Source: Candidatus Nomurabacteria bacterium
GTDB taxonomy: Bacteria > Patescibacteriota > Minisyncoccia > Phycocordibacterales > Phycocordibacteraceae
Length of the DNA: 45,904 nt
Direction of reading: 5' to 3'
Assembly: GCA_943353835.1 (NCBI GenBank)
Contig: CALRBA010000007.1
Location: 1-45,904, forward strand
In this document: piece by piece, positions 1 through 8,451 of the stretch
Numbering within the stretch: the stretch's first letter is position 1
How the letters are laid out: every line of letters begins with the position of its first letter
Position numbers and translations under genes: made by a program
Notes under the pieces: model-generated
Database searches by the model: none
Seen by the model: the letters and a program-made list of their open reading frames with translations, nothing else
What the model was told of the DNA's origin: nothing

Positions 1-266
1 TCCTGCAGGTTGTGTCCCTCGCCAGGAATGTAAGCTGTTACTTCCATACCATTGGTGAGGCGCACGCGAGCGATCTTACGAATAGCAGAGTTCGGTTTAC
101 GAGGAGTCTTTGTCGTCACTTTCGTACACACGCCTCGCTTGAACGGAGATGGGTAAAATGTCGGTCGATTCTTGAGTGCATTAAAACCGCGAGCGAGCGC
201 AGGCTTACTCGTCTTAGACGATTTGTTCTTGCGTCCTCTCTTGGACAGCTGATTGATGGTGGACAT
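1..266 (-). CDS. rpsL: Ribosomal protein uS12, 3' end cut by window edge
   Basis: uS12 of the small ribosomal subunit, which shapes the decoding centre. The 88 visible codons begin [13 protein letters not shown] and include [19 protein letters not shown] and [11 protein letters not shown], all uS12 hallmarks. It has the longer loop before KRGVC seen in Gram-positive-type uS12 ([13 protein letters not shown]...). In the decoding loop the usual PKKPN reads PRKPN: arginine replaces the lysine known as K42 (K43 counting Met) in E. coli. The ATG at 266-264 matches the usual uS12 N-terminus. The C-terminal third lies outside the window. A TTGCAT/TATAGT promoter and a hairpin lie just upstream. The identification is certain. 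Confidence 0.97.
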   Translation of the reverse strand, partial: MSTINQLSKRGRKNKSSKTSKPALARGFNALKNRPTFYPSPFKRGVCTKVTTKTPRKPNSAIRKIARVRLTNGMEVTAYIPGEGHNLQ

Positions 267-274
267 TTAGATTT

Positions 275-331
275 AGAAAACCCGCACGCGCGGGATGTCT
301 GCACTATATATAAGTACACGCCGAAATGCAA
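275..331 (-). promoter_or_regulatory. rpsL promoter followed by a hairpin
   Basis: On the minus strand TTGCAT (331-326), a 17-nt spacer and TATAGT (308-303) form a good -35/-10 pair. Just downstream is the stem CCCGC-GCGT-GCGGG (294-281) with a TTTTCT tail. It looks like an intrinsic terminator for the upstream operon, and it also sits at the predicted 5' end of the rpsL mRNA, where it could protect the transcript. Confidence 0.55.
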
Positions 332-333
332 AC

Positions 334-1230
334 TTATTCAACCGGCTCACGGTACGGGTCGGCAGAATACGGAGTAATCGGAACAGATGGGACAACTGGT
401 TCCGGTTTTGGAGGAGGTGTCGGCAGAGGTGGTGGCATAGCACCCGGTAGATTTTCCGGCAGTATAGTTCGCAGTGCTTGTCGCAGAGGAGTTTCCGTAG
501 TAGGCGAACTTACACCCTGCACCTTATTAATTATATCTAAATGCGCCGCGCCCTCCGTAGCTTTCAGCGAAGGAGAGGGTTCTTCATGGTCCTCAAGTAA
601 CTTAGGACTTACGATAGTCTGACTTATAATTTGCGGTTTTGGTTGTACAGGGTTGATAGGAGGAGGAATCTTGTTCTGCAAATTAAAATATTTTTTTGGC
701 GGGACATATCTCGGCACCGAGGCTAGCGTCTGCGCCGGGCGCGGCCCCACTACGCCATAGGCTTCGACGGGGCGCGGTGGTAAATTCGGATTCGCTGGAA
801 TAATAGTGGTGAGCTGTGGTAAAACTGCCGGACGCGCCGTGCCCTGCGCCGTGCCCTGCGTAGTCCGCCAGCTGGCGGACGAAGCAGGGGCGGCTTGCGG
901 TTGCGGACCTTTCCTCATCTCCCCCCTTAGCGGCACAAAAATTTGGGCATTTACGTCCTGCACAATGCCGTTCACTGTTTGCTGGTCCAGTCGCGCCTCT
1001 TCAGCGAGAGTTTTTGTAAACTCTGTTGGGTCTTTAAGTCCGAGCAATAATAAAATTACCTCGCGCTCAACAATCGCGCCTTGGTCAACATGAAGCCGAT
1101 ACTTTTGCATCAAGTTCTTCGCAACAACTTCTACTTTCCCACTCGCGAAAAAAGCTCGTATTGGCGCAGGAACTTCTTTCATCAGTTCTTTGATGTCGTT
1201 CTCTAGTGTTGAATCAAAAGGTGTGTCCAT
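334..1230 (-). CDS. Unknown protein with proline-rich C-terminal half
   Basis: A 298-residue protein I cannot assign. The N-terminal ~110 residues look folded and helical (ENDIKELMKEVPAPIRAFF, VVAKNLMQKYRLHVDQGAIV, EREVILLLLGLKDPTEF). The rest is low-complexity and rich in Pro, Ala and Thr, ending PPPLPTPPPKPEP. There is no signal peptide or TM segment, so it is probably cytoplasmic. It starts 9 nt after the stop of the VirB6-like gene and is the last gene of that operon before rpsL, which suggests a cytoplasmic partner of the envelope proteins. Two GC-rich palindromic repeats (551-579, 863-880) fall in the disordered half. The start ATG has no Shine-Dalgarno sequence, which suggests translational coupling. 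Confidence 0.8.
   Translation of the reverse strand: MDTPFDSTLENDIKELMKEVPAPIRAFFASGKVEVVAKNLMQKYRLHVDQGAIVEREVILLLLGLKDPTEFTKTLAEEARLDQQTVNGIVQDVNAQIFVPLRGEMRKGPQPQAAPASSASWRTTQGTAQGTARPAVLPQLTTIIPANPNLPPRPVEAYGVVGPRPAQTLASVPRYVPPKKYFNLQNKIPPPINPVQPKPQIISQTIVSPKLLEDHEEPSPSLKATEGAAHLDIINKVQGVSSPTTETPLRQALRTILPENLPGAMPPPLPTPPPKPEPVVPSVPITPYSADPYREPVE
551..579. repeat. Palindromic mini-repeat, copy 1 of the CCTCCGTAGC family
   Basis: CCCTCCGTAGC / TTTCA / GCGAAGGAGAGGG is an imperfect inverted repeat inside the coding sequence. A near-identical copy lies at 15743-15769 in an unrelated gene and is read in a different frame. Confidence 0.6.
863..880. repeat. 18-bp perfect palindrome, core TCCGCCAGCTGGCGGA (copy 1)
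   Basis: A perfect palindrome inside the low-complexity half of the 334-1230 gene. The same 16-bp core occurs at 1255-1270 in the next gene, in another reading frame (SASW here, PPAGG there), so conservation is at the DNA level. Confidence 0.65.
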
Positions 1231-1239
1231 AGGTGATTG

Positions 1240-3408
1240 TTATGGTGTTGTGGCTCCGCCAGCTGGCGGAGGCATCGGCGCTGGAGTTGGCGTTGTGCCT
1301 GAGGTAGCTGCATATTTTTTGGCAAGCTCCATTATATTTTCTACATCTTTTTGTTCCTTTGACTTTCCTGCGCTTTTCCTGATATTTTCCGCAGCTTTTG
1401 AATTTCTATACATTCCTCCCCACGGCATCTTTTCAAGCATTTCCGCATACTCAACCTGCGGAGCTTTTTTGGTGTCCGAAATGAATTTCTCCTTCCCCGC
1501 AATCTCTGTATTGTTTTCATTTACCTTTCTGTCGTGTTCTTTTTTCAGATCGTCGCGCTCTTTATTTTGTTTTTCGCGTATCTGCTGTCTATCAAGAAGT
1601 GAGTTGTTGAATGCGAGCTGTGCATCCCTAATTTTATTAGGATCTCCAGTGGCTTCAGCAGCCTTGAGATTTTTACGCTTTTGATCAATATCAGCATTAG
1701 TGGAGAGTAGATTTGGATCTGTTGAATGTTTTGTATTGAGTTCCTTCATTTCTTTATCATTTCCCGCCTTAATATCATCTCCTAATTTTTTCAATGCTTT
1801 TATTAGATCCTCCTCCGTCTTAATCTTTTTTTCGTCATCTTTCGATATTGTAAGGGTTGCGTCATAATCCTCGCGCCCCTTTATTGCATCTTTTTCCCAT
1901 TGGCGATATCCGCCCTTTTGCGCTTCTCCGGCATCAATACCAATTCCTTTCAAACCGCCAAATGCCTTGGCACCACGTATGTCAAAACTAGCTTTTGCTC
2001 CAACGCCAACAAGACCTTGGGCGGCACGCCCCAATATTGGCTTGTTTCTTGCCCACTTGCTGGATTCAATTTTTTGCGAAAGTCGTTGCATGCTCAAACC
2101 AGCTGTATTACGCATACCCCACGCGGTGGCACCAAAGGATAGTTTGCCGGCGAGGGCTGACGCGCCGGCGGCACCGACGGCGGACATTTTTTTAGAAATG
2201 ATGACGACGGCGAGTAGGAGCCCCATCGCGATAAGGAATGAGATAAGTGTCCTCGCGAACGAATCAATGTTATTAGAAAGAGTACCAGTCCAACTGATGG
2301 CGCCTAAGCCGGTAAGGAATTTGGTGTCTGTGATAACTCGGAGTGCTATATAGAGTAGGAGTAGTAGTACAGGCGCGGTGATGGTCTGCTCAAAAAGAGC
2401 TTTCCACCATTTATCCGCTGTTCCCTTAAGCTGTGGTACGGCGAGACCGGCAAAGCCGATAGGCGCGATAATTATTAAGAAAAGAAGAATAACGAAACGC
2501 GCGATAAGGATGAAGGCAAGCGCGAACAGCACGAACGCTGCCACGAGGAAGAGAATGATAGACATGAAACCGATTGTCCAGGAGTTCTCAAGTAAATCCT
2601 CTGCTCCTCCTTTAGCATTATTATTTTTTACATCTCCATAAATAGTCATTAGTCCTAAACTGGACATAATCTTGTTTGATATGCCTTCGTTGTTAATTCC
2701 GGTCAGCCTGCCTGCCGATATTTTCGTTCCTGCAGGCTGACCGCCGTTTATCTGCGTATAAAATTGCGTTGCGAATAAATTCCCTGTGTCTATCACCGCT
2801 TCTGATAAGAAGAGTGAGAAATTGAGAAAGACGGCGGCAACGAGAAGCATCGGAAGCATTTTCTTTCCATAACCCATTCGCTCGGTATTTAGAATGATAG
2901 AAATACCGATGGCGAGGAAACCGAAAATAATCACGATGTTGCCGATATCACGCATAATCTGCCAAGTTATGCCGACAGCGGATAGGTCTTTCACATAACT
3001 TCCCATAGTTACAACCGTGTAGAACACCGCATAGTCCAATGTAATAATTGCAACTCCGAGAAGCCACGCGAAGAGTTGCGCGATGTAGGCCATAATGCCG
3101 TTAAGGGTAGCTTTTGGCGTCGTTGGTGGTCCTAATTTGTCATTGTTTGTGGTTTTTTCTGCGGCTGGGTCGGCTACTGTAGTCGGGTCATAATTTGTTC
3201 CACTCCCCTGACAGACATAACCGCCAAACTCACTTGCTACGACACATGTTCCATACGAACCATCAGCGGTTGAACAAGGACTCCCTGCCACATCAGCAGC
3301 AGTCTCGTTGCAGGTCTGCGCATGCACGGCGGGCGCTGCGCCCGTCGCGCTTATGACGAGCACGAGAGTGATGAACAATGTTGAAAGAAATCGCCTCATA
3401 TTATTCAC
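1240..3408 (-). CDS. VirB6/TrbL-like polytopic membrane protein
   Basis: A 722-residue inner-membrane protein resembling the VirB6/TrbL channel subunits of type IV secretion systems. It has a signal peptide (to about residue 30, AAPAVHAQ), a short Cys-containing exported segment, then hydrophobic segments from about residue 105 to 420 (for example IMAYIAQLFAWLLGVAIITL, NIVIIFGFLAIGISIIL, FVILLFLIIIAPIGFAGLAV, LISFLIAMGLLLAVVII). A long charged, probably coiled-coil cytoplasmic tail rich in Lys and Glu follows, with a proline-rich end. The order signal peptide, TM block, soluble tail fits VirB6-like proteins, though the family match is by architecture only. Its start overlaps the end of the upstream gene by 8 nt. 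The VirB4 and PrgI partners lie 40 kb away. Confidence 0.7.
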   Translation of the reverse strand: MNNMRRFLSTLFITLVLVISATGAAPAVHAQTCNETAADVAGSPCSTADGSYGTCVVASEFGGYVCQGSGTNYDPTTVADPAAEKTTNNDKLGPPTTPKATLNGIMAYIAQLFAWLLGVAIITLDYAVFYTVVTMGSYVKDLSAVGITWQIMRDIGNIVIIFGFLAIGISIILNTERMGYGKKMLPMLLVAAVFLNFSLFLSEAVIDTGNLFATQFYTQINGGQPAGTKISAGRLTGINNEGISNKIMSSLGLMTIYGDVKNNNAKGGAEDLLENSWTIGFMSIILFLVAAFVLFALAFILIARFVILLFLIIIAPIGFAGLAVPQLKGTADKWWKALFEQTITAPVLLLLLYIALRVITDTKFLTGLGAISWTGTLSNNIDSFARTLISFLIAMGLLLAVVIISKKMSAVGAAGASALAGKLSFGATAWGMRNTAGLSMQRLSQKIESSKWARNKPILGRAAQGLVGVGAKASFDIRGAKAFGGLKGIGIDAGEAQKGGYRQWEKDAIKGREDYDATLTISKDDEKKIKTEEDLIKALKKLGDDIKAGNDKEMKELNTKHSTDPNLLSTNADIDQKRKNLKAAEATGDPNKIRDAQLAFNNSLLDRQQIREKQNKERDDLKKEHDRKVNENNTEIAGKEKFISDTKKAPQVEYAEMLEKMPWGGMYRNSKAAENIRKSAGKSKEQKDVENIMELAKKYAATSGTTPTPAPMPPPAGGATTP
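1254..1271. repeat. 18-bp perfect palindrome, core TCCGCCAGCTGGCGGA (copy 2)
   Basis: Second copy of the palindrome at 863-880. It lies in the last codons of the VirB6-like gene and encodes the PPPAGG tail. Confidence 0.65.
2701..2742. repeat. Inverted repeat with 11-bp arms inside the VirB6-like gene
   Basis: GGTCAGCCTGC (2701-2711) and GCAGGCTGACC (2732-2742) are exact inverted copies around a 20-nt centre. It encodes a loop between membrane segments and looks like another member of the GC-rich palindromic insertions seen elsewhere in the window. Confidence 0.6.
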
Positions 3409-5206
3409 TTGCTGGCGCGGTACAGACCGAGCTCTTGAGCGCTACCGCGTTTGTAGCTATGAGCGACATCCGGTCTATGATTGACCCCCCGGCGACAGTG
3501 AGCGAGCCAGCGGGGATTGCTGTTGCCGTATTGAAGGATTCAATCTCTATTAGCACGTCACCAAAATCAGCGTCCGTAGGTGGCATAGTCTGGAGCGTCT
3601 GCAGATCAGCGAGATATACGCCACTCGACGTATCAATGCCTGAGTTCAAATTGCTTTGTATTTTTTGCACCATAGCGCGTGCGTTACTTATGGCGACTGC
3701 CGCGGCATCTGCTCTGACAAGTATTGGGGCGATTTGAGTGATAATCGCCGAACGTGCAGCGACGGCCTGTGCCGCACTCGCGCTCAAGAAGCTTGAGTTG
3801 TCCGTCTGTGTATTCGCGGCAAAAGTACAGAAGCTCGCGAGGCTCGCAACAGTCGTTGACGCTGAATTCGCCGCCGAACGAAGAGTATTCCACGATGATT
3901 CGTACCGAGCTACGCGATTCAACATATCCGGTCCAGACACTGAGAGTGTCGCCGCATTCTGATATACGGTAGACGGAGTAACGCCCAAATACCCAGGCGA
4001 CTGATACTGCAGGAGGCGAGAAGTTGGATTGGTAGCGGAGTTCTGCCCGACGCCGAATAAGCCTCCTGAGTTAGACCCGCCTAGGATGTCTGAAGCGAAC
4101 ATCACTGTACCAGCCACGGTCCCAACGTTACTTAGAATACCCCCGATACTGCCAAGAATGCCATTAACCTCCTTCGCCATCTGACCCATCTGGACCAGCT
4201 TGTCCTGCGTACCGCCGAGCACCTTATCGAGAGTCTCTTTAATCGTTGAGCCGGGAGTCTGGACCTTTCCCGGCGTGCCGTCTTTGTTGTAGCAGGCATC
4301 GCCGGGAGCTATACCCTTCGCAGATGATGCTGTTGGCGTCGCCCCTGTTACAATTCCGTCACTACTGCCGTAGCATTGGTTCGTGTCTGAACTTAAGGTC
4401 TGGCCACTCGGACATGACACACTGCTCGTGTCGACTGAGGTGTCACTCGCTCCACACCACGAGAGAAACCCCTGACCCCAGTCGAGCGCCGCCTTGCGCG
4501 CCGATTGTGCACCTTGGACAACAGAGGCGAGCTGGCTCTGCGAAGCCTGATAGAGCGTGTAGGGGTTATTCTGGGTCTGGGTCGTGAGCGCGAACCACGC
4601 GCCGACGCCTCCCTGCGACCAATTGCCAGCTAGAAACGAATTAACATTTGGTGAATACTGCGACAGGGTATTTCTATTCTGGGCGAAGAACCCTGCCGAG
4701 CTCGTATTCCAGAGATAATTAGTCCGGAGCGACGAGGTGATAGCAGAAGCGAATGGTGAATTAGAATTCTTGCCGAATTGAACAAAAAAAGCGTTCGCCT
4801 GCGTGTCTCCGACTTTCTGCATCATGCCGTTTACGTCCTGCACAAACTGCGGAGCGCCCGTGCCATTTGCCTTACCGATAATGAAATCCAGAACCTTTGC
4901 AGTCAATAATTTCATCAAATTTCCCGACATAATAAACGCGAGCGGTTGGAGCACGTAGGTGTTGATTTGTTGCGCGACGTTGGCGGCAGTATTTGTATAG
5001 GTAGATATCAAATTCAGCTCATCTTTAATTGCTGAGAACGTGCTTTCTACTGCCGTTATTATTGCATTAGGCCAACCTACAATATCCGCTACAACACTGA
5101 CAGGTATTGCATGTGCTCTCTGTGGTGCAATCAAAAAAGCCGATGGCGCGACTAGAGTGATTGTTAGAAGTATCGCCAGTGCTGAAGTGAAATGGCGTGT
5201 CTTCAT
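3401..5206 (-). CDS. Exported protein of the VirB6-like operon
   Basis: A 601-residue secreted or periplasm-side protein of unknown family. A clear signal peptide ends near residue 33 (SAFLIAPQRAHA|IP). The early mature part is helical (VVADIVGWPNAIITAVESTFSA, LNLISTYTNTAANVAQQIN) and may line the membrane. The middle has a Cys-bearing segment (SWCGASDTSVDTSSVSCPSG, CYGSSDG, DACYNKDG) rich in Ser, Thr and Gly. The C-terminal 150 residues are again helical with three more cysteines. It overlaps its upstream neighbour by 4 nt (ATGA) and its downstream neighbour by 8 nt, so the three are co-translated. Position and layout fit a structural partner of the VirB6-like channel; a VirB5-like role is a guess. 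Confidence 0.7.
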   Translation of the reverse strand: MKTRHFTSALAILLTITLVAPSAFLIAPQRAHAIPVSVVADIVGWPNAIITAVESTFSAIKDELNLISTYTNTAANVAQQINTYVLQPLAFIMSGNLMKLLTAKVLDFIIGKANGTGAPQFVQDVNGMMQKVGDTQANAFFVQFGKNSNSPFASAITSSLRTNYLWNTSSAGFFAQNRNTLSQYSPNVNSFLAGNWSQGGVGAWFALTTQTQNNPYTLYQASQSQLASVVQGAQSARKAALDWGQGFLSWCGASDTSVDTSSVSCPSGQTLSSDTNQCYGSSDGIVTGATPTASSAKGIAPGDACYNKDGTPGKVQTPGSTIKETLDKVLGGTQDKLVQMGQMAKEVNGILGSIGGILSNVGTVAGTVMFASDILGGSNSGGLFGVGQNSATNPTSRLLQYQSPGYLGVTPSTVYQNAATLSVSGPDMLNRVARYESSWNTLRSAANSASTTVASLASFCTFAANTQTDNSSFLSASAAQAVAARSAIITQIAPILVRADAAAVAISNARAMVQKIQSNLNSGIDTSSGVYLADLQTLQTMPPTDADFGDVLIEIESFNTATAIPAGSLTVAGGSIIDRMSLIATNAVALKSSVCTAPASE

Positions 5207-6237
5207 GGTTTTTTAGCAGCAGCCTGTTCGTTCGCTATATCCACAACAAGACTAACAAATGATGCTCCGGGAGTCCCGGCCTGCAAAGAAATTCCGGCTA
5301 TTCTGTATGTCTTGTTGATATTTATAAATGCATCACCCAGTTTAAATATCGCTTGTGGATATTGTTGGAGTGCGAGCATAGCCGCCAATGTGTCTTCATT
5401 AACGCGAGCGAAGTCTGAAGTAATCTGGCTTACGCGCATTATCGAGTTAACGAGTAGGAGGTGATCTGCGACAAGCTCCTGTGGAACGCTGAGTACTGAA
5501 AGGCCAGCAGCAGAGTCTCTATACGCCTTCGATAGAGAAACGATATGTGATAACGCAGTAACGTCGTTATTCTCTACTGCGCTCTTCAAGTAATTAATTA
5601 CACTTGTCGTAGCGGTGCTTGTATTTTTCATAAGCACCGCCTCGGCATGTACCGCATACAATTTAAAAGCTTCTGGGCTGGAGTTTGAAATGTTTATGTC
5701 TTTTATTGATTTAAAATCAGTAGCGGATGTTATCGCTGAAGAAAGCGAGTTTAATGCCTCGGTCGCGATATTCTGCATATCTGCCTCGGATAAATCAGCC
5801 CCGCCGTTCGTTTCTTTAACCGAGAGATAGAGCGTGAAAAAACTTTTTGCGAATGCGGCGGTGAGAGTGTCGTCCGCAGGAGGGGGTGGGAGAGAGCCGT
5901 CTTTTGGCATAAAAGATTGCGAGGATGTCGCTATTGAAATATCGGCAATTGCCTTCGGCACGATAAGACCATTGGTTACCGCCTCGCCGTCTGTCATACC
6001 TAAATTAAAGGTGTCTGTGATATTTGAAGACGTCCCATAGAGAGCCTCCTCCCAATCGGTTAGGCCGTCGCCATCAGAATCTTTAGTCGCGATGGCCTGT
6101 AGAAGCGCAGACTCGGTTGACGCCTGTGCAGAGTTCGGCGATTCAACACTGCGTGCTAGAAGAAATGCACCAACGATGAGCACAACAGACAGAGACGCCG
6201 ATACGAGAATTCGCCAGTTTTGCAGAATCTGCCTCAT
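5203..6237 (-). CDS. Membrane-anchored protein with a calcium-binding-type DSDGDG loop
   Basis: A 344-residue protein with one N-terminal TM anchor (ILVSASLSVVLIVGAFLLA), then an extracytoplasmic domain. Near residue 55 is KDSDGDGLTDWEEALYGT, the aspartate-rich loop of thrombospondin type 3 or bacterial EF-hand-like calcium-binding repeats. The remainder is mostly helical with no recognised domain. ATG 6237 is preferred over the TTG at 6246 because TGG-TATACT ends 11 nt before it. It is the first gene of the four-gene minus-strand operon and overlaps the next by 4 nt. It is probably a surface or periplasm-facing accessory protein of the VirB6-like machine; that role is inferred from position only. 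Confidence 0.75.
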   Translation of the reverse strand: MRQILQNWRILVSASLSVVLIVGAFLLARSVESPNSAQASTESALLQAIATKDSDGDGLTDWEEALYGTSSNITDTFNLGMTDGEAVTNGLIVPKAIADISIATSSQSFMPKDGSLPPPPADDTLTAAFAKSFFTLYLSVKETNGGADLSEADMQNIATEALNSLSSAITSATDFKSIKDINISNSSPEAFKLYAVHAEAVLMKNTSTATTSVINYLKSAVENNDVTALSHIVSLSKAYRDSAAGLSVLSVPQELVADHLLLVNSIMRVSQITSDFARVNEDTLAAMLALQQYPQAIFKLGDAFININKTYRIAGISLQAGTPGASFVSLVVDIANEQAAAKKP

Positions 6238-6248
6238 AATATACAAGA

Positions 6249-6257
6249 AGTATACCA
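6249..6257 (-). promoter_or_regulatory. Extended -10 promoter of the envelope operon
   Basis: TGG-TATACT on the minus strand, ending 11 nt before ATG 6237. It predicts a 5' leader of only about four nucleotides. Confidence 0.6.
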
Positions 6258-6348
6258 GTAGCCCGCGCCCAAAAAGCGGTTATCTACATAATGCAAGCCA
6301 AGTCACAAGCGGTACATCCAGTGATTTCTTTGTTTATATAGCATTTGC

Positions 6349-6354
6349 TATGAT
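6349..6354 (+). promoter_or_regulatory. -10 box of the spermidine-synthase-like gene, leaderless
   Basis: TGC-TATGAT ends 6 nt before ATG 6361, so transcription should begin at or next to the start codon. Confidence 0.65.
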
Positions 6355-6360
6355 GACCGT

Positions 6361-8451
6361 ATGCTTCGCAACTTCGCTATTTACTATGCGGCATTTGCGA
6401 GCGGTGCCGCTATTATGGCACTTGAGGTCATTGGTTTGGGGATTCTGGCGCCTTATTTTGGCACGGCGCTTTTAGTAAGCACTAATGTTATCGGTATTGT
6501 CTTGATAAGTTTAGCGATTGGATACCGTTTGGGTGGTATATGGGTAGACACACGTCCTCCTAAACTTTTTGAAAAAATATTGGCGGGCGAACGTGGTGTC
6601 GGCATGCTACTACTTATAAGCGCGCTCTGGATTGGTCTTGTTTTCCCTTGGCGAGGCATTATAAGCAGTACTATTGGTTGGGCGATTTCTACAAATTCGT
6701 TGGGATCTTTTTTTACAACAGCTATACTTTTTGGATTTCCTTGCATTACTTTGGGGATGGTATTGCCTTATCTTATTAAGTTCCGCATACGCGGTGTTAT
6801 GGTTTCAGGAAAGTTAAGCGGTATTCTCTATGGACTTTCTGCAATCGGAAGCATCTTCGGAACCTTTTTAATAGGATTTCTTATCCTCCCACAATTTCAG
6901 TATGGAGTGGCGCTCGCAAGCATCGTAGGAATGCTGATAGTCGGAGCGTTGCTGTTAAAAATACGCTGGCAATATAGCGTAGGCGCAGGAGCTCTTTCTC
7001 TTATCTTACTGTTTGGATTTACTCCTGTAGATTTTCTTTTTTATAAGACTCCCATTTTCTCTGACGGAAAAATTAGAAGCGATAAGACCGAATGGAAAAA
7101 GCTCGCGGATGAAACAAGCGTCTTTAGTCGTGTACAGGTGTACGAAGGAACTGAGCTCTCATCGCAAAAACCACTCCGATTTATGTCAGTAAACGGCGAG
7201 GTTCATTCGACATCCTATCTTGATAGCAACGATCTGGTGTTTAGCTATGCGCGCTATAACCGCCTCGGAGGACATTTTAACCCTGCGGCAAAAAGCGCTC
7301 TTTTAATTGGTGGCGGGGCGTATTCATATGCAAATTACTTCCTCACCGACACGCCGTTGTATGCTACTGAAAAGGTCTGGAAGCTCGATGGAAAACTGTA
7401 TCATAACAGCAAGACTATTACTCTACCTGTTTTATTTTCCTATGACCCACTAAAACTGAATGGTGGGCGCCAATTGGTTTATGAGTCACCTAGCGCGCCG
7501 GTTGGCAGGCAAATAGAGGGATTACATAATAATCTTGAAGCGGATAATCAAATACCAGGAAATCACGTTGTAGTGAGAGAAGCAGACATTTTAGACACAG
7601 GTTTTAGTGATCCTGCGGGCTATGTACACATCCATGAAACGAAAAATGATGGCACACCGGGTCGTGTAATAAGTCCTGACATACCTCTCAAGGGATATCC
7701 GCAACGCCCCCGCTCCATTATTGGAAAAAGTTCGCTTATTTCTGGAGAAAATAAAAATGTCATAGACCAGCTTAATCGTGCGACAAAAGAAGGAGAAGTA
7801 TTATTCCCGATGCTTCATCGCGATAATGGCAATGGAAAATTCGATGACTTTTTGATTGATGGTTATGAGCAACTTGAAGCACTCGATGTGGTGGAAATTG
7901 ACCAGCGTACCACTGCACTCGCGGAACAATATTTTCATTTAAATCGCCAGGACCCTCGGCTACGGATTTTCCATGAAGACGGACGAACATATATGAACCG
8001 CTCAAAAGACACGTACGATATTATTTATTTGGATGCATTTCGGAGTTTCTATGGCGTACCGTGGCAACTCACAACTATGGAAGCAACAAAAGAAATTTAT
8101 CGCATATTGAATGCCGACGGTGTTGTGGTCGCCAATGTTCCCGCGGCCTTGGATGGAGAATACAGCAAGTTTTTCCAGGCAGAGTTTAAAACATACCAGG
8201 CGGTATTTCCTGAAGTGCGCGCATATGCGGTTTTCTCTCCTGACAAAAAAACAATGGTCCAAAACATTATCCTGGTGGCGTTCAAAAATAAAGAGACAAT
8301 TCGTGAATCACCGAATGACGACCCAGAAATTAATGACCAATTGACACATCGATGGTTTGGAACGATTGATCCTAAGACTAAAATTTTGACTGATGATTTT
8401 GCTCCTACCGATTATTACACGAATACCTTTATGAATTTGCACTCGTTTTAG
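6361..8451 (+). CDS. Membrane-bound spermidine-synthase-family protein with a domain inserted in the Rossmann fold
   Basis: A 696-residue protein. Residues 1-225 hold about seven TM segments of the type fused to spermidine-synthase-like enzymes (ALEVIGLGILAPYFGT, AIGYRLGGIWVDT). The C-terminal part is a class I methyltransferase/aminopropyltransferase-like Rossmann fold: glycine loop LLIGGGAYSYANYF (from residue 314), acidic second-strand motif LDVVEIDQRTTALAEQYF (from 508), DPRLRIFHEDGRTY and YDIIYLDAFRSFYG. In ordinary members the first two motifs are about 25 residues apart. Here about 190 residues separate them. The insert ends in a stretch like DUF7282 surface domains (GNHVVVREADILD, GYVHIHETKNDGTPGRVI, LHRDNGNGKFDDF). 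Substrate unknown. Converges on the next gene with a 4-bp overlap of stops. Confidence 0.85.
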   Translation: MLRNFAIYYAAFASGAAIMALEVIGLGILAPYFGTALLVSTNVIGIVLISLAIGYRLGGIWVDTRPPKLFEKILAGERGVGMLLLISALWIGLVFPWRGIISSTIGWAISTNSLGSFFTTAILFGFPCITLGMVLPYLIKFRIRGVMVSGKLSGILYGLSAIGSIFGTFLIGFLILPQFQYGVALASIVGMLIVGALLLKIRWQYSVGAGALSLILLFGFTPVDFLFYKTPIFSDGKIRSDKTEWKKLADETSVFSRVQVYEGTELSSQKPLRFMSVNGEVHSTSYLDSNDLVFSYARYNRLGGHFNPAAKSALLIGGGAYSYANYFLTDTPLYATEKVWKLDGKLYHNSKTITLPVLFSYDPLKLNGGRQLVYESPSAPVGRQIEGLHNNLEADNQIPGNHVVVREADILDTGFSDPAGYVHIHETKNDGTPGRVISPDIPLKGYPQRPRSIIGKSSLISGENKNVIDQLNRATKEGEVLFPMLHRDNGNGKFDDFLIDGYEQLEALDVVEIDQRTTALAEQYFHLNRQDPRLRIFHEDGRTYMNRSKDTYDIIYLDAFRSFYGVPWQLTTMEATKEIYRILNADGVVVANVPAALDGEYSKFFQAEFKTYQAVFPEVRAYAVFSPDKKTMVQNIILVAFKNKETIRESPNDDPEINDQLTHRWFGTIDPKTKILTDDFAPTDYYTNTFMNLHSF

